Below, one piece after another: positions 54,767-64,000 of a stretch of DNA of 64,000 nt. The stretch is from an uncultured Clostridia bacterium (GTDB taxonomy: Bacteria > Bacillota > Clostridia > Christensenellales > CAG-314). The position numbers were made by a program, and so were the translations under genes. Positions within the stretch are counted from its first letter, which is position 1, and each line of letters opens with the position of its first letter. The DNA lies in assembly GCA_947629985.1 (NCBI GenBank), contig CANRFV010000003.1:1-64000 (forward strand), given 5' to 3'. The notes below the pieces were generated by a model. It was not told where the DNA came from and did not search any database. It saw nothing but the letters and a program-made list of their open reading frames with translations.

Positions 54767-55531
54767 TTAACCGTTGCGCTTTAAGCGCCTTTTTATTTTG
54801 CCGAATAAGCCCTTGTATTGCGACACGCAATCGTATATTTGCGTTGTGCCGCCGTGAAGATTGTTCGCCAACAAGTCGAACGCCTTGTTGTAGGTGTGCA
54901 ATTTCAAATTGCAGTTTACGTCGTCGTTTTCGGGAATGACGCCCAGCGGATTGTGCCCGAGCAGACTGAACACTTCGAATGCCGACAGCATTTCGCCGCT
55001 TGCGACAAGATCGCCGCGTACCCTGTTTACAACGATATTTATTTGCAACGCGTCGTTTAGTTGCGCTATGGTCTTGTCTGCGTCGCGCACGCTGGACAAA
55101 TGGGGCGTTACCACAACTACCGCTTCGTCGGCGCAACTTACAGCCCGCCTGAAACCGCCGTCGATACCCGCGGGACAGTCGATAAGCACGTAATCGAAAC
55201 TGTCCGCAAGCCTGTTGACGACTTTTTTTACCGCGTCGGCGGATATTTGCCGCTTGGCAAGGTGGCAACTCGGCATTATGTACAGCGTGGGCTCGTCGGC
55301 GTCCTGAATTAGCGCCTGCCCCGGGCGGCAACGGTTTTCAACCGCGTCTACGAAGTCGAACACGACCTTGTCCTCCACCTGCATTACCACGTCCAGATTG
55401 TTAAGCCCTATATCAAGATCCATCAACAGCACGCGCAACGATTTTTTTGCCAAAGCGATGCCCAAATTGGCGCAGACGGTGGTTTTGCCAACGCCGCCCT
55501 TGCCGCTTGTTACGACGATTTTCCGCGCCAT
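54767..55531 (-). CDS. minD: Septum site-determining ATPase MinD
   Basis: A membrane-associated ParA-type ATPase, 254 residues. It has the deviant Walker A 'SGKGGVGKTTVCANLG' (about 9-24), 'LLMDLDIGLNNLDVVM', Walker B 'YVLIDCPAGID', and a C-terminal basic amphipathic helix ('KGLFGKIKRRLKR') for membrane binding. GGGAGAAA precedes the start. No minC is next to it; minE, spoIVFA and spoIVFB follow. Confidence 0.95.
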   Translation of the reverse strand: MARKIVVTSGKGGVGKTTVCANLGIALAKKSLRVLLMDLDIGLNNLDVVMQVEDKVVFDFVDAVENRCRPGQALIQDADEPTLYIMPSCHLAKRQISADAVKKVVNRLADSFDYVLIDCPAGIDGGFRRAVSCADEAVVVVTPHLSSVRDADKTIAQLNDALQINIVVNRVRGDLVASGEMLSAFEVFSLLGHNPLGVIPENDDVNCNLKLHTYNKAFDLLANNLHGGTTQIYDCVSQYKGLFGKIKRRLKRNG

Positions 55532-55959
55532 AGCGATATTTCTCCCGCAATAAATTGCCGTGCCCGTAATACACACGGTAAATACATTGTAACACCGTAA
55601 ATTGCGGCGGATATGCCTTCGACAAATATCGTAAAGTCTAATAAACGCGCATATTGGCGCATTTATACGAATTGCAATCGCGGCGCGGCGGCATTGCGGC
55701 AATGACCGACAAAACAGCACCGCGCGCTTTTGTACGGCGGCGCATAGATTAAACAAGAGCAAATTTCCGCGCCGAACAAACGGTCGCATTTGCGCAATTT
55801 GACGGATACACAACGCGTTGCGCGCGCAAAAATGCGCTTTACTTTACGCATTGGCGCAAAAAAAAGCGCCTTCGAACAAAATCGAAAGCGCTTTGATATT
55901 ACTGCGTTGTCTTTATTCGGTATCGTTTTACGTTTACGCCGACAATCGGCGTTGTGCCG
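55532..55959 (-). other. Gap between rny and minD with the rny terminator
   Basis: About 430 bp. A strong terminator for rny lies at 55857-55895 (minus-strand stem AAAGCGCTTTCGA / TCGAAGGCGCTTT, then a run of T). The rest (55565-55850) shows no gene; it presumably holds the minD promoter, which I could not pin down. Confidence 0.6.
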
Positions 55960-57573
55960 TTATTTTGCGTAGTCTATGCTGCGCGTTTCGCGAATTACGT
56001 TTACCTTTATTTGTCCGGGGTATTCCAATTCGCTCTCGATACGGCGCGCGATATCGTTTGCCAACAAAACGGTGGTTTCGTCGTTTACTTCTTCCGGCTT
56101 GACGATAATGCGGATCTCTCTGCCTGCCTGAACGGCGTACGACTTTTGCACGCCCTTGAAGGAATTGGCGATCTCTTCCAACTTTTCAAGACGTTTGACG
56201 TAGTTTTCCAACGATTCGCGACGCGCTCCGGGACGAGCGCCGCTTATTGCGTCGGCGGCGGCAACGATTACCGCTTCTACCGTCATAGGTTCCACATCGC
56301 CGTGGTGAGAGGCTATGCAGTTGACGACTTCCTTGCTTTCCTTGTACTTTTTGGCGAGATCCGCGCCGATCTGCATATGCGTACCTTCAACTTCCTGATC
56401 TACTGCCTTGCCTATATCGTGCAGCAACGCGCCGCGCTTGGCAAGGGCAACGTCAAGACCCAATTCGGACGCGATAATGCCCGCTATGTAACTTACTTCG
56501 ACTGAATGTTTTAATACGTTTTGTCCGTAACTTGTGCGGAATTTAAGTCTGCCCAGCAATTTGATGATTTCGGGGTGCAGACCGAATACGCCCGTATCGA
56601 AAGACGCGGCTTCGCCTTCGTCCTTGATGGTAATATCCATATCGCGCTTTACTTTTTCCACCATTTCCTCTATGCGTGCGGGGTGAATACGTCCGTCGGA
56701 AATAAGTTTTTCGATGGTTATGCGCGCAATTTGACGTCTTACGGGGTCGAAACCGGACAAAATTACCACTTCGGGCGTGTCGTCTATGATAAGTTCAACG
56801 CCGGTGGCGTTTTCGAGAGCGCGAATGTTGCGGCCTTCTCTGCCGATAAGTCTGCCCTTCATTTCGTCGTTGGGCAGCGGCACGGTGGTTACGGTGGTTT
56901 CGCTTACCTGATCGCTTGCACAACGCTGAATTGCCGTTGCAACGATCTCACGCGCTTTTTGCTCGCCGTTGGCGCGCGCTTCGGCTTCGATCTTGCGCAC
57001 GATACCCGCCGCGTCCTTGCGTGCGTCGGATACCATTGCGTCTACCAATATCTGCTTGGCTTCGTCCTTGGACAAACCCGCAACGCGTTCCAACTCCTGT
57101 TGAATTTTCTGCTCGGACTTGTCAAGTTCCTGCTGACGCTTGGTCAAATCGCCCTGCTGAGCGATAAGTTGCTTTTGCTGAACGTCTATTTGATCCAATT
57201 TTTTGAGAAGCATCTCTTCCTTTTTGTCCAAGGCTTCTTCTTTTTGGTTCATACGGTTTTCCTGCTTTTGCAGTTCGCTGTTTCTGTCCCTGAATTGACG
57301 TTCGTGTTCGTTTTTGATTCTTTGGGATTCTTCCTTTGCCTCTTGAATGGCTTCTTTTTTGAGTAACTTAGCCTCCTCGCGAGCGTAATCCAATATGGAA
57401 TCCGCCTGAGCCTGCGTTGTACCAACTTTTTTGTTTCTGTAACTCCTGTATACGCAAAATCCGATTGCAAATCCGCCGCCGATACACACTACGGCAACTA
57501 CGGGTATTACGATCCAAATCCAGGAAGGAATAGAAGTATTTGAAGCAAGGAAGAACGATAGCAATTGTTGCAT
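55960..57573 (-). CDS. rny: Ribonuclease Y
   Basis: A membrane-anchored endoribonuclease central to mRNA decay in Firmicutes. The 537 residues have an N-terminal transmembrane helix (about 18-42), a long coiled coil (about 55-200), a KH domain ('[26 protein letters not shown]', about 230-255), and an HD domain ('VLKHSVEVS', '[12 protein letters not shown]', 'ASHHGDVEP'). GGAGG precedes the start. Confidence 0.97.
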   Translation of the reverse strand: MQQLLSFFLASNTSIPSWIWIVIPVVAVVCIGGGFAIGFCVYRSYRNKKVGTTQAQADSILDYAREEAKLLKKEAIQEAKEESQRIKNEHERQFRDRNSELQKQENRMNQKEEALDKKEEMLLKKLDQIDVQQKQLIAQQGDLTKRQQELDKSEQKIQQELERVAGLSKDEAKQILVDAMVSDARKDAAGIVRKIEAEARANGEQKAREIVATAIQRCASDQVSETTVTTVPLPNDEMKGRLIGREGRNIRALENATGVELIIDDTPEVVILSGFDPVRRQIARITIEKLISDGRIHPARIEEMVEKVKRDMDITIKDEGEAASFDTGVFGLHPEIIKLLGRLKFRTSYGQNVLKHSVEVSYIAGIIASELGLDVALAKRGALLHDIGKAVDQEVEGTHMQIGADLAKKYKESKEVVNCIASHHGDVEPMTVEAVIVAAADAISGARPGARRESLENYVKRLEKLEEIANSFKGVQKSYAVQAGREIRIIVKPEEVNDETTVLLANDIARRIESELEYPGQIKVNVIRETRSIDYAK

Positions 57574-57633
57574 ATTGATTCCTCCTGTAATATTAAATGT
57601 GAAGTTTGAAAGGTCAAATTTTCACTAACGAAT

Positions 57634-57662
57634 ATTGTACAAAGTTTTTGGCAAGTTGTCAA
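57634..57662 (-). promoter_or_regulatory. rny promoter
   Basis: On the minus strand, TTGACA (57662-57657), 17 bp, TACAAT (57639-57634), about 60 bp before the start codon. Confidence 0.8.
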
Positions 57663-57924
57663 GACAAAATCCCAAAATAACATCGGACAATGTAAAAATT
57701 ATTATATAATTATGCAATACGCGCGTATTTGAGCGGTGCGGACGATATATCGGCGGAAAATTTGCGATAAATTTTGCCAAAATACGACTGACAACGCAAC
57801 ATATACGGCAATGAAATAAAATACGTATGTTAATTTTACGCACTGCCGCAGCGCGCGGCGAGCGAACGCAAATATTTATTGCGCAAATGCCGAACATGTT
57901 GTATAATACGCGAGGAGGTAATAT

Positions 57925-58536
57925 ATGACAGAACAGGAAAAAATGACGCAAGGCAAAATTTACGATCCGTCGGACGAAACGCTTGCAAATATGCGCACAT
58001 ATGCACACAATTTGTGTACCGAATACAACCGCCTTTGCGAAGACGATCCGGCGCGCGCGGAAATACTCGACAAACTTGTTCCGCAACGCAACGGGGCGTA
58101 CTTGCAAGGTCCCGTTTACTTCGACTACGGCAAATTTACCGTTTTCGGCAAAAGGTGCTACGCCAACTTTAACTTGACGGTATTGGACTGTTGCCCCGTT
58201 ACGATAGGCGACGATGTGTTTATGGGCTGCGGAGTAAGTTTGCTTACGCCCGTACACCCGCTGCTGTCAAGCGAACGCAATATGTACGCCAAGGACGACG
58301 GCACGCTGACCGATATGGAATACGCGCGCCCCATAAAAATAGGCAACGGCTGTTGGCTGGCTTCCAACGTTACCGTTTGCGGCGGCGTTACGATAGGCGA
58401 CAACACCGTGATAGGCGCGGGATCGGTGGTTACGCGGGATATTCCGTCGGGAGTATTTGCATGCGGCAATCCGTGCAGAGTTGTGCGCGAACTTACCCCG
58501 CAGGACAGCGTTCGTCTGAAAAAACATTTGTGGTAA
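57925..58536 (+). CDS. Sugar O-acetyltransferase (maltose/galactoside acetyltransferase family)
   Basis: A left-handed beta-helix acetyltransferase of 203 residues. It has the N-terminal Mac domain ('KMTQGKIYDPSDETLANMR', about 6-24), hexapeptide repeats, the catalytic histidine in 'LLTPVHPLLSSERN', and 'IGAGSVVTRDIPSGVFACGNPCRVVR'. AGGAGGT lies 6 nt before the start. The natural acceptor is unknown. Confidence 0.92.
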   Translation: MTEQEKMTQGKIYDPSDETLANMRTYAHNLCTEYNRLCEDDPARAEILDKLVPQRNGAYLQGPVYFDYGKFTVFGKRCYANFNLTVLDCCPVTIGDDVFMGCGVSLLTPVHPLLSSERNMYAKDDGTLTDMEYARPIKIGNGCWLASNVTVCGGVTIGDNTVIGAGSVVTRDIPSGVFACGNPCRVVRELTPQDSVRLKKHLW

Positions 58537-58640
58537 ATTACTATATATACGTACGTTTACTCGGACGGCGCGGCGACGGCAATGTCGCCGCGCCGTTATT
58601 TTTTGCCGAATTTGCCGTGTACGGAAGCACGCAAAACGTC

Positions 58641-58670
58641 GTTGCAATATGCGCAAAAAAATCATATTGT
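58641..58670 (+). promoter_or_regulatory. Possible glnN promoter, perhaps giving a leaderless mRNA
   Basis: TTGCAA (58642-58647), 17 bp, TATTGT (58665-58670); transcription would start about at the glnN ATG (58676), which has no Shine-Dalgarno. Confidence 0.35.
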
Positions 58671-58675
58671 ATTAT

Positions 58676-60739
58676 ATGAAAAACGTTTGCACTATCAACA
58701 ATATTCCGTTTGCGCAGGACGTATTCGGCGACGCCGAAATGAAAAAATATCTGCCCGCACATACATACGCCGCAATGCGCAAGGCACGCACGCATTACAC
58801 GGAAGTTTCCGCAAAAGACAGGGCAATTTACGCCCAAGCGATAAAAAAATGGGCGCTAAGCAAGGGCGTTACGCATTACACGCATTGGTTTATTCCGCTA
58901 AACGGCGGAACCGCGCAAAAAATGGAAAGCCTGTACAGCCTTGACGAAACGGGCGGAGCAACGCTGAAATTCGGCGAAAAACAACTGTGCGCGGGCGAAG
59001 GCGACGCGTCGAGTTTTCCCAGCGGAGGACTTCGGCGGACATTTGAAGCGCGCGGAATAATGCAGTGGGATTACACCTGTTACGTATTTGTGCGCGACGG
59101 CTGTTTGTATATACCCTGTACTTTCCGAAGTTTCGGCGGCGAAGTGCTGGACAAAAAATCGCCGCTTATCGCAAGTTGCAAGGCGCTTAACTTTCAGGCG
59201 CTGCGTCTGCTTGCGCAATTGGGGTACCGCTACGACTACGTTTGCAGCGTTGTGGGCGCCGAACAAGAGTATTTTTTGATAGACGGCAACACATTTGCCT
59301 TGCGCAAAGATCTGGTTTACACGGGCGCAACGCTGTTCGGAGCGCCGCCCTCCAAGGAACAGCAGTTTGACAGGCATTACTTCGCCCCGATAGATAACAA
59401 CGTTGCCGACTTTATGAAAGAAGTGTACGAACGGCTGTGGAAATTGGGCATAATAGCCAAAACGCAACACAACGAAGTGGCGCCGCGCCAATGCGAACTT
59501 GCCCCCTGTTATACAAACGCAAATATAGCCGCAAATAACGATCAACTTGTAATGCTTACGTTGAAAAGCGTAGCCGAAAAGCACAATTTGGTGTGTTTAC
59601 TACACGAAAAGCCCTTTATATCGGTAAACGGCAGCGGCAAACACAACAATTGGTCGCTGCTTGCGGACGGCAAGATAAACCTGCTTAAATCGGGCGACAC
59701 AGCCAAACTAAACGCGCGTTTTATGCTGATGACGGCGGCTATCGTCAAAGCGGTAGACGACTACGGCGAATTGCTTACGGCATCGGTATGCTCGCACTCC
59801 AACGACTGCCGCTTGGGCGGTTGCGAAGCACCGCCGCAAATATTGAGCGTATTTACGGGACAACCGCTGCTCAAAGCGATAAATTGCGTCTGCAGTGGCA
59901 AATGGCGTTGCGGCAAGGACGCTCTGCCCTACGTGGGTGCGGTTACCGACCGCAACAGAACTTCGCCTTTTGCATTTACGGGCAACAAATTCGAATTCCG
60001 CTCGGTGGGCTCGTCGGCGTCGATTGCGGACGTCAACACAGTATTGAACGCCGCCGTTGCCGAAAGTTTGCGACAATTTGCGGACGAATTGCACGGTTCA
60101 AGCGACGTGTGGAAACGCGCGGGAGAAATTATTGCGGATACATTTTCCAAGCACAAACGCATTATTTTCAACGGCAACAATTACGGCGCGGAATGGGTTG
60201 CCGAAGCGAAAAACCGCAATCTTAAACCCGTACCGACGCCTGACGCCATTGCAAGCATAACCAACGCGCACAATATAAACCTGCTGGAACGGCACGGCAT
60301 ATTAAATCACAAAGAAGCCGCGGCGTTGCAGCAAATTAAATTTACCGAATACCGCAACGCCGTAAAGACCGCCGCCACTGTCGCCGTCGAAACCGTGCGC
60401 AAACAAATATTGCCGTCGGTAAATTGCGCAATAGCCGACGCAACAGATACCGCGCGCAAAAAAATCGACGGCGCTATCGACGCAAAATGCGACGAATATC
60501 TTGCGCGCAAACTTAACGCACTGTACGCGACGTGCGCAAAAGCGTGCGCGTATTTGCAACGCAAACTCGACGCATTGCCCACCGACAAAGACGTGCAAAA
60601 TCAAGCCGGGTATTGCCACGACGTACTGCTGCCGGCAATTGCCGTTTTGCGTAAATACGTAGACAAAACCGAAACGATTTGCCCGCAAAACAAATGGCCC
60701 GTTCCCACATACGGGCAAATTTTGTTCGGCGAAAAATAA
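58676..60739 (+). CDS. glnN: Glutamine synthetase, type III
   Basis: Makes glutamine from glutamate, ammonia and ATP. The 687 residues match GSIII, a dodecameric class much longer than GSI. Seen: 'THYTHWFIPLNGGTAQKM', 'SFPSGGLRRTFEARGIMQWD', metal-binding 'GAEQEYFLID', 'NEVAPRQCELAPCYTNANIA', ATP/glutamate-site 'VNGSGKHNNWSL', and 'TGNKFEFRSVGSS'. The C-terminal region is the GSIII helical extension. The ATG at 58676 gives the usual N-terminus, but no ribosome-binding site is visible there or at the alternative 58649. The arginine/amino-acid ABC transporter nearby is on the other strand. Confidence 0.96.
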   Translation: MKNVCTINNIPFAQDVFGDAEMKKYLPAHTYAAMRKARTHYTEVSAKDRAIYAQAIKKWALSKGVTHYTHWFIPLNGGTAQKMESLYSLDETGGATLKFGEKQLCAGEGDASSFPSGGLRRTFEARGIMQWDYTCYVFVRDGCLYIPCTFRSFGGEVLDKKSPLIASCKALNFQALRLLAQLGYRYDYVCSVVGAEQEYFLIDGNTFALRKDLVYTGATLFGAPPSKEQQFDRHYFAPIDNNVADFMKEVYERLWKLGIIAKTQHNEVAPRQCELAPCYTNANIAANNDQLVMLTLKSVAEKHNLVCLLHEKPFISVNGSGKHNNWSLLADGKINLLKSGDTAKLNARFMLMTAAIVKAVDDYGELLTASVCSHSNDCRLGGCEAPPQILSVFTGQPLLKAINCVCSGKWRCGKDALPYVGAVTDRNRTSPFAFTGNKFEFRSVGSSASIADVNTVLNAAVAESLRQFADELHGSSDVWKRAGEIIADTFSKHKRIIFNGNNYGAEWVAEAKNRNLKPVPTPDAIASITNAHNINLLERHGILNHKEAAALQQIKFTEYRNAVKTAATVAVETVRKQILPSVNCAIADATDTARKKIDGAIDAKCDEYLARKLNALYATCAKACAYLQRKLDALPTDKDVQNQAGYCHDVLLPAIAVLRKYVDKTETICPQNKWPVPTYGQILFGEK

Positions 60740-60802
60740 CCTTGGCAATATAGCGAGCGTATTGCAACGCAAAATATTTGCTAAGTATAGCAACAATATA
60801 AT

Positions 60803-60840
60803 ACGCGCACCGACTGCGTTGCACAGTCGGTGCGCGTTTT
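60803..60840. terminator. Bidirectional terminator between glnN and the membrane ligase gene
   Basis: A 14-bp perfect stem ACGCGCACCGACTG / CAGTCGGTGCGCGT with T4 on the plus side, between two convergent genes. Confidence 0.85.
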
Positions 60841-60858
60841 GAAATTAACTATATTGTG

Positions 60859-62325
60859 CTATGCAATCGGCGCGCACTGCGCGACAGCCGTTGTTACGTC
60901 GTCTTGTCGGGCGTGTTCGACAAAACTAAGCACCGTCGAGTACGCCAAACCCGGCCCCAGATTGAAAAAGTGGCAATCCAGCAAACTTGTGGAAGTAAGT
61001 ACCAAGATCGCCGCCAAAGCGAACATCTTTTCGTGGGTGCGGTGGGTAAGGCACAGTTGCAACGTTTGCACGCGGTGGAAAAGGTAAGTTATCATTGCAA
61101 ACAAACCGCCCGTGGCAAGCAATTGCACCACCGTGTTGTGGTAACGCGCGGGCAAAAACGAATCCGCCGGCAAATTGCCGTGTCGGTAGTTGCCGCAAGC
61201 GTAAAAACCGTTACCCGTAAGAATGGACAGCGGCGATTCGGCAAACTGTTGCAAGCCATCTTCGTAAATTCCGAGCCGACCGCTGTCGTTAAATCCCGCG
61301 TCCGCCAAGGTGCGGAAAATTTCGGCTATTTTGCCGTAAAATACCGCGACGACTACTATTCCGCAAACTACCAAGCCGCCGCATACCGACAGCATTACAA
61401 TACGGTTTGCGCCACGGCTGAACACAACGGTGTAAATTACGCACGCAACGAAGATCACGCTGCCGCACAGTATACTGCCGCGGCTTTGAGTAAACACAAG
61501 CGCAAGTTCGAACATTGTTCCCAACAAAAAATATATCCAACCGCGCTTACTGCGCACAGCCAAATTGAACGCAAACGGTATGCAAAACGCGATCATAAAG
61601 CCCACGTTGTTGTATACGCCCCAGCCCGTTACCAACAATGCGCGCGTAAAGCCCGTTTCGGGCAGGTTGGCAAATGCCAATACGTACATCGCTATTATTT
61701 CCGCGGTTACGGCGCACCCCAACCCGACAAACACATTGGATAGGTACGTCTTGTCTACTTTGCGCCAATTTACGGTGTAGTGGAAATATAGGTAAGGTAT
61801 GGTAAGCGAAGCGATCTCCACCAAGCCGAACAGGGCGCTCTTCCACTGCGGACCGTAATAGCGAGCGGGAGCAACGCCCGCGCAAACGTACGACAGCCCC
61901 AACAGCAAAAAACCTGCCCACAACTTGGGAACGGTGCGCGTGCGCGTATCCGAACGGCGCGCTATATCGACGGAAAGCCGCGTAACAAGCGCCGCCGCCA
62001 ACACCGCGCCGATACAACCGAGTTGGATCATTGCCGTACTCGATTGAAATATGCTTGTGCCGTAGTGTCCCGCGGGATTGTTGTTTGCCGAGACGGTTAC
62101 GTATCCGCAACACATAAGCGGAACAATGGGTAATGCGTCGGGCGCAAAAAGCACGCACATAACCACCAACAGCGCATAGGTGTACCAAACGGGAAGTTCC
62201 CAACCGAAAATATTGGCGCATGCCGATATTGCCGCAACAAACGCTATGTAGTACGGCGAATACAAAAAACGCGTTATAAAGCCGACAACTTTGTTATTGC
62301 CGATTTTGTCTAACGTAAGTAACAT
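60859..62325 (-). CDS. O-antigen ligase/polymerase-like membrane protein
   Basis: A 488-residue polytopic protein with about 12 transmembrane helices and a large late extracytoplasmic loop ('SGRLGIYEDGLQQFAESPLSILTGNG', 'ADSFLPARYHNTVVQLLATGG'), the pattern of the Wzy/WaaL (O-antigen ligase) superfamily. In a Gram-positive it probably polymerises or attaches a surface glycan. AAAGGAAA precedes the start. No other glycan genes are adjacent. Confidence 0.83.
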   Translation of the reverse strand: MLLTLDKIGNNKVVGFITRFLYSPYYIAFVAAISACANIFGWELPVWYTYALLVVMCVLFAPDALPIVPLMCCGYVTVSANNNPAGHYGTSIFQSSTAMIQLGCIGAVLAAALVTRLSVDIARRSDTRTRTVPKLWAGFLLLGLSYVCAGVAPARYYGPQWKSALFGLVEIASLTIPYLYFHYTVNWRKVDKTYLSNVFVGLGCAVTAEIIAMYVLAFANLPETGFTRALLVTGWGVYNNVGFMIAFCIPFAFNLAVRSKRGWIYFLLGTMFELALVFTQSRGSILCGSVIFVACVIYTVVFSRGANRIVMLSVCGGLVVCGIVVVAVFYGKIAEIFRTLADAGFNDSGRLGIYEDGLQQFAESPLSILTGNGFYACGNYRHGNLPADSFLPARYHNTVVQLLATGGLFAMITYLFHRVQTLQLCLTHRTHEKMFALAAILVLTSTSLLDCHFFNLGPGLAYSTVLSFVEHARQDDVTTAVAQCAPIA

Positions 62326-62384
62326 TGTAAATTTCCTTTCAGGCGCAGGCAACCGATAACTTCGGCTGCGTAAAACTTTAATTT

Positions 62385-62413
62385 ATTATATACAAATTGT
62401 CGAAAAATGTAAA
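62385..62413 (-). promoter_or_regulatory. Promoter of the O-antigen ligase-like gene
   Basis: On the minus strand, TTTACA (62413-62408), 17 bp, TATAAT (62390-62385). Confidence 0.7.
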
Positions 62414-62461
62414 GTTTTGTATATATTTTGCTATGCGCAGGCGATTTTTTTGCATAAATAA

Positions 62462-62483
62462 CGTCGGCGTAAAACGCGCCGAC
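62462..62483 (-). terminator. Probable terminator of the ABC transporter operon
   Basis: The minus-strand hairpin CGTCGGCG-CGTTTTA-CGCCGACG is followed by TTATTTATG, about 125 bp after the ATP-binding gene. Confidence 0.55.
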
Positions 62484-62608
62484 GCACAAATTTGATACAA
62501 AATACAAAAAATCGGTTTGCACTTCATTACGAAAAGTTGTGCAGCGCGCGGCATTTCGGCAATAATCGGTTGCTCCTAAGCGGCGCGCAAAGGCAATAGG
62601 AACGCGTT

Positions 62609-63394
62609 TTACAACACTCGGGCAAGAAATTCGCGCGTGCGCTGTTCGCTCGGGCGATTGAATATATCTTCCGGCGCGCCTTGTTCCACTATTACGCCGT
62701 CGTCCATAAATACCACGCGTGTGGAAACTTCGCGCGCAAAGGACATTTCGTGAGTTACGATTATCATCGTAAGCCCCTGTTGCGCCAAAGAACGCATTAC
62801 GTTAAGCACTTCGCCCACCATTTCGGGGTCCAACGCGCTTGTGGGCTCGTCGAACAGCAACACTTCGGGAGACATGCACAGTGCGCGCGCTATTGCCACG
62901 CGCTGTTTTTGTCCGCCGCTGAGTTGGCGCGGTTTTGCCTTGACGTAAGCGCTCATACCCACTGCCGCCAAATTGCGCATTGCAAGTTGTTCGGCGTCGG
63001 ATTTGCTCATTTTAAGCACTTTTCGCGGTCCCAAAGTGCAGTTGGAAAGCACGTTGAGATTGTCGAACAGGTTAAAGGACTGAAACACCATGCCCACCTT
63101 TTGACGGTAACGGTCGGGGTGCTTTGTTTGCGTTATGTCGCCGCCGTGAAACAGTATTTTGCCGCAAGTGGGTTCTTCAAACAGATTGATACACCTTAAT
63201 AATGTGCTTTTGCCGCTGCCCGACGGACCGATAATACAGGTTACGTCTCCCGAAAACACGTCGAAATCTATATCTTTAAGCACAACGTTGTCGCCGAAAG
63301 TTTTGCCCAGATGCTGTACGGATATTACCGCTCGGCAGTCGTTTTGCACGCGGTTTTCTGCGCGCGGCGTATCGGGGGTAAGGTTATTTTTCAC
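62609..63394 (-). CDS. Polar amino-acid ABC transporter, ATP-binding protein
   Basis: A 261-residue ATPase of the polar amino-acid (GlnQ/HisP-like) class. Walker A '[13 protein letters not shown]', Q-loop '[11 protein letters not shown]', signature '[16 protein letters not shown]', Walker B '[11 protein letters not shown]' and the switch histidine in '[10 protein letters not shown]' are all present. The start is GTG at 63394: GGGAGG lies 6 nt upstream. It overlaps the permease gene by 11 nt, so translation is coupled. The exact substrate is not visible. Confidence 0.95.
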   Translation of the reverse strand: MKNNLTPDTPRAENRVQNDCRAVISVQHLGKTFGDNVVLKDIDFDVFSGDVTCIIGPSGSGKSTLLRCINLFEEPTCGKILFHGGDITQTKHPDRYRQKVGMVFQSFNLFDNLNVLSNCTLGPRKVLKMSKSDAEQLAMRNLAAVGMSAYVKAKPRQLSGGQKQRVAIARALCMSPEVLLFDEPTSALDPEMVGEVLNVMRSLAQQGLTMIIVTHEMSFAREVSTRVVFMDDGVIVEQGAPEDIFNRPSEQRTREFLARVL

Positions 63395-64000
63395 TGCGCG
63401 CCTCCCTTGCAAACGACTCGGCGTCGAGATTTTGCGAACCGAGTATGCGGAAATTTTTGTTGCCGTCCATTTTGCGCTCTACCAAGCGCAACAACAAACT
63501 TATGCCGAAGGTAAGTATAAAATACACAATGGCAGCAAGCAGGTATGTTTCAAAGGTTTTGAAGGTATCCAAAACGATATCTTTTGCCACAAAAAACAAT
63601 TCGGTAAAGCCGATAACGTTTAGCACCGACGTGTCCTTGATGTTGACGATAAATTCGTTGGTAACGCTTGGCAAAATGTTGCGCAACGCTTGCGGCATTA
63701 CCACGTTGAACATAGTTTGCGAATGGGTAAGCCCTATTGCATGGCAACCTTCAAACTGCCCCTTATCTATGGATATAATGCCGCCGCGCACAATTTCCGC
63801 CATGTATGCGCCCGTATTGATGGACACGATGATCAGTCCGCTTACCGTAACGTTTAGCGTTCTGCCGCCGTTTAGCAGGGCAAATCCCCAAAAGATTACC
63901 ATTGCCTGCACCATCATAGGCGTTCCGCGGAAAACTTCGATGTAGGCGCGCAGCAAATAGTCGCCCGCCCTTTTAAGTACGCGCAAAAATTTGTTTTTGG
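63384..64000 (-). CDS. Polar amino-acid ABC transporter, permease (partial, runs off the window)
   Basis: The C-terminal 205 residues of a HisM/GlnP-family permease; the frame stays open to the window end, so the start lies beyond 64000. It shows '[13 protein letters not shown]', the family's EAA-loop region ('[29 protein letters not shown]') and several transmembrane helices. A TTG at 63986 in the frame is not the real start, because family homology continues upstream. Confidence 0.93.
   Translation of the reverse strand, partial: KNKFLRVLKRAGDYLLRAYIEVFRGTPMMVQAMVIFWGFALLNGGRTLNVTVSGLIIVSINTGAYMAEIVRGGIISIDKGQFEGCHAIGLTHSQTMFNVVMPQALRNILPSVTNEFIVNIKDTSVLNVIGFTELFFVAKDIVLDTFKTFETYLLAAIVYFILTFGISLLLRLVERKMDGNKNFRILGSQNLDAESFAREARSEK

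Noticed and set aside
54546-55331. 261-residue version of MinE
   Set aside because: The extra N-terminal part overlaps minD in another frame and is basic, repetitive shadow sequence; the 72-residue product is the normal MinE size.
57625-58257. 210-codon minus-strand frame
   Set aside because: It runs antisense through the sugar acetyltransferase gene and the rny promoter region, and its product is not protein-like.

Overview
The window looks like one chromosomal segment of an endospore-forming Clostridia-like Firmicute, probably an uncultivated gut or anaerobic lineage. The evidence is the gene set: a spoIVFA-spoIVFB pair beside minD/minE, a sigH-rlmB-mrnC cluster, dnaG-rpoD-trmK, rny, rsfS, a nadD-yqeK fusion, type III glutamine synthetase (glnN), an IleS2-type isoleucyl-tRNA synthetase and a complete V-type ATPase operon with the Enterococcus ntp gene order. 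The lineage is an inference; no rRNA gene is present. I saw no tRNA, rRNA, CRISPR array, transposase or integrase. Most genes lie on the minus strand. Housekeeping genes make little use of TTA/CTA/TCA codons, which leaves long meaningless open frames on the opposite strand.

Layout. 1-8.9 kb: a short TetR-like regulator with an operator over its promoter, then smpB, a small membrane protein, rnr, secG, and the glycolytic genes gpmI, tpiA and pgk. 8.9-10.5 kb: a glycosyltransferase and a divergent ferritin-like protein. 10.7-17.5 kb: an accessory island with different codon use, carrying an MTase-like protein, a 1336-residue nuclease/helicase/methyltransferase fusion, a membrane-anchored protein and a KilA-N protein, apparently one operon from a strong promoter. 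17.8-29.7 kb: ispDF, rqcP, recR, ybaB, dnaX, sigH, rlmB, mrnC, a GNAT acetyltransferase, a pseudouridine synthase, an rRNA-type methyltransferase, and ileS behind a long attenuator leader that resembles a T-box. 29.8-34.5 kb: two paralogous zinc-ribbon membrane proteins flanking a lipoprotein, with a divergent XRE regulator and shared operator-like palindromes. 34.7-39.0 kb: a coiled-coil zinc-ribbon protein, trmK, rpoD and dnaG. 39.5-49.7 kb: V-ATPase operon (probably sodium-type), rpiB and tsaC. 50.4-57.6 kb: TSCPD protein, rsfS, nadD-yqeK, a membrane protein, spoIVFB, spoIVFA, minE, minD and rny. 57.9-64 kb: a sugar acetyltransferase, glnN, an O-antigen-ligase-like membrane protein, and an amino-acid ABC transporter whose permease runs off the window.

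The best candidates for undescribed biology are: (a) the restriction island at 10.7-17.5 kb; (b) a family of modular multi-hairpin elements at 23.9-24.3 kb and 49.8-50.04 kb, in which different palindromes are joined by a nearly constant 9-nt linker; (c) the XRE-controlled zinc-ribbon/lipoprotein locus; (d) the ileS leader, which has T-box stem I features and a terminator but no clear UGGN element.
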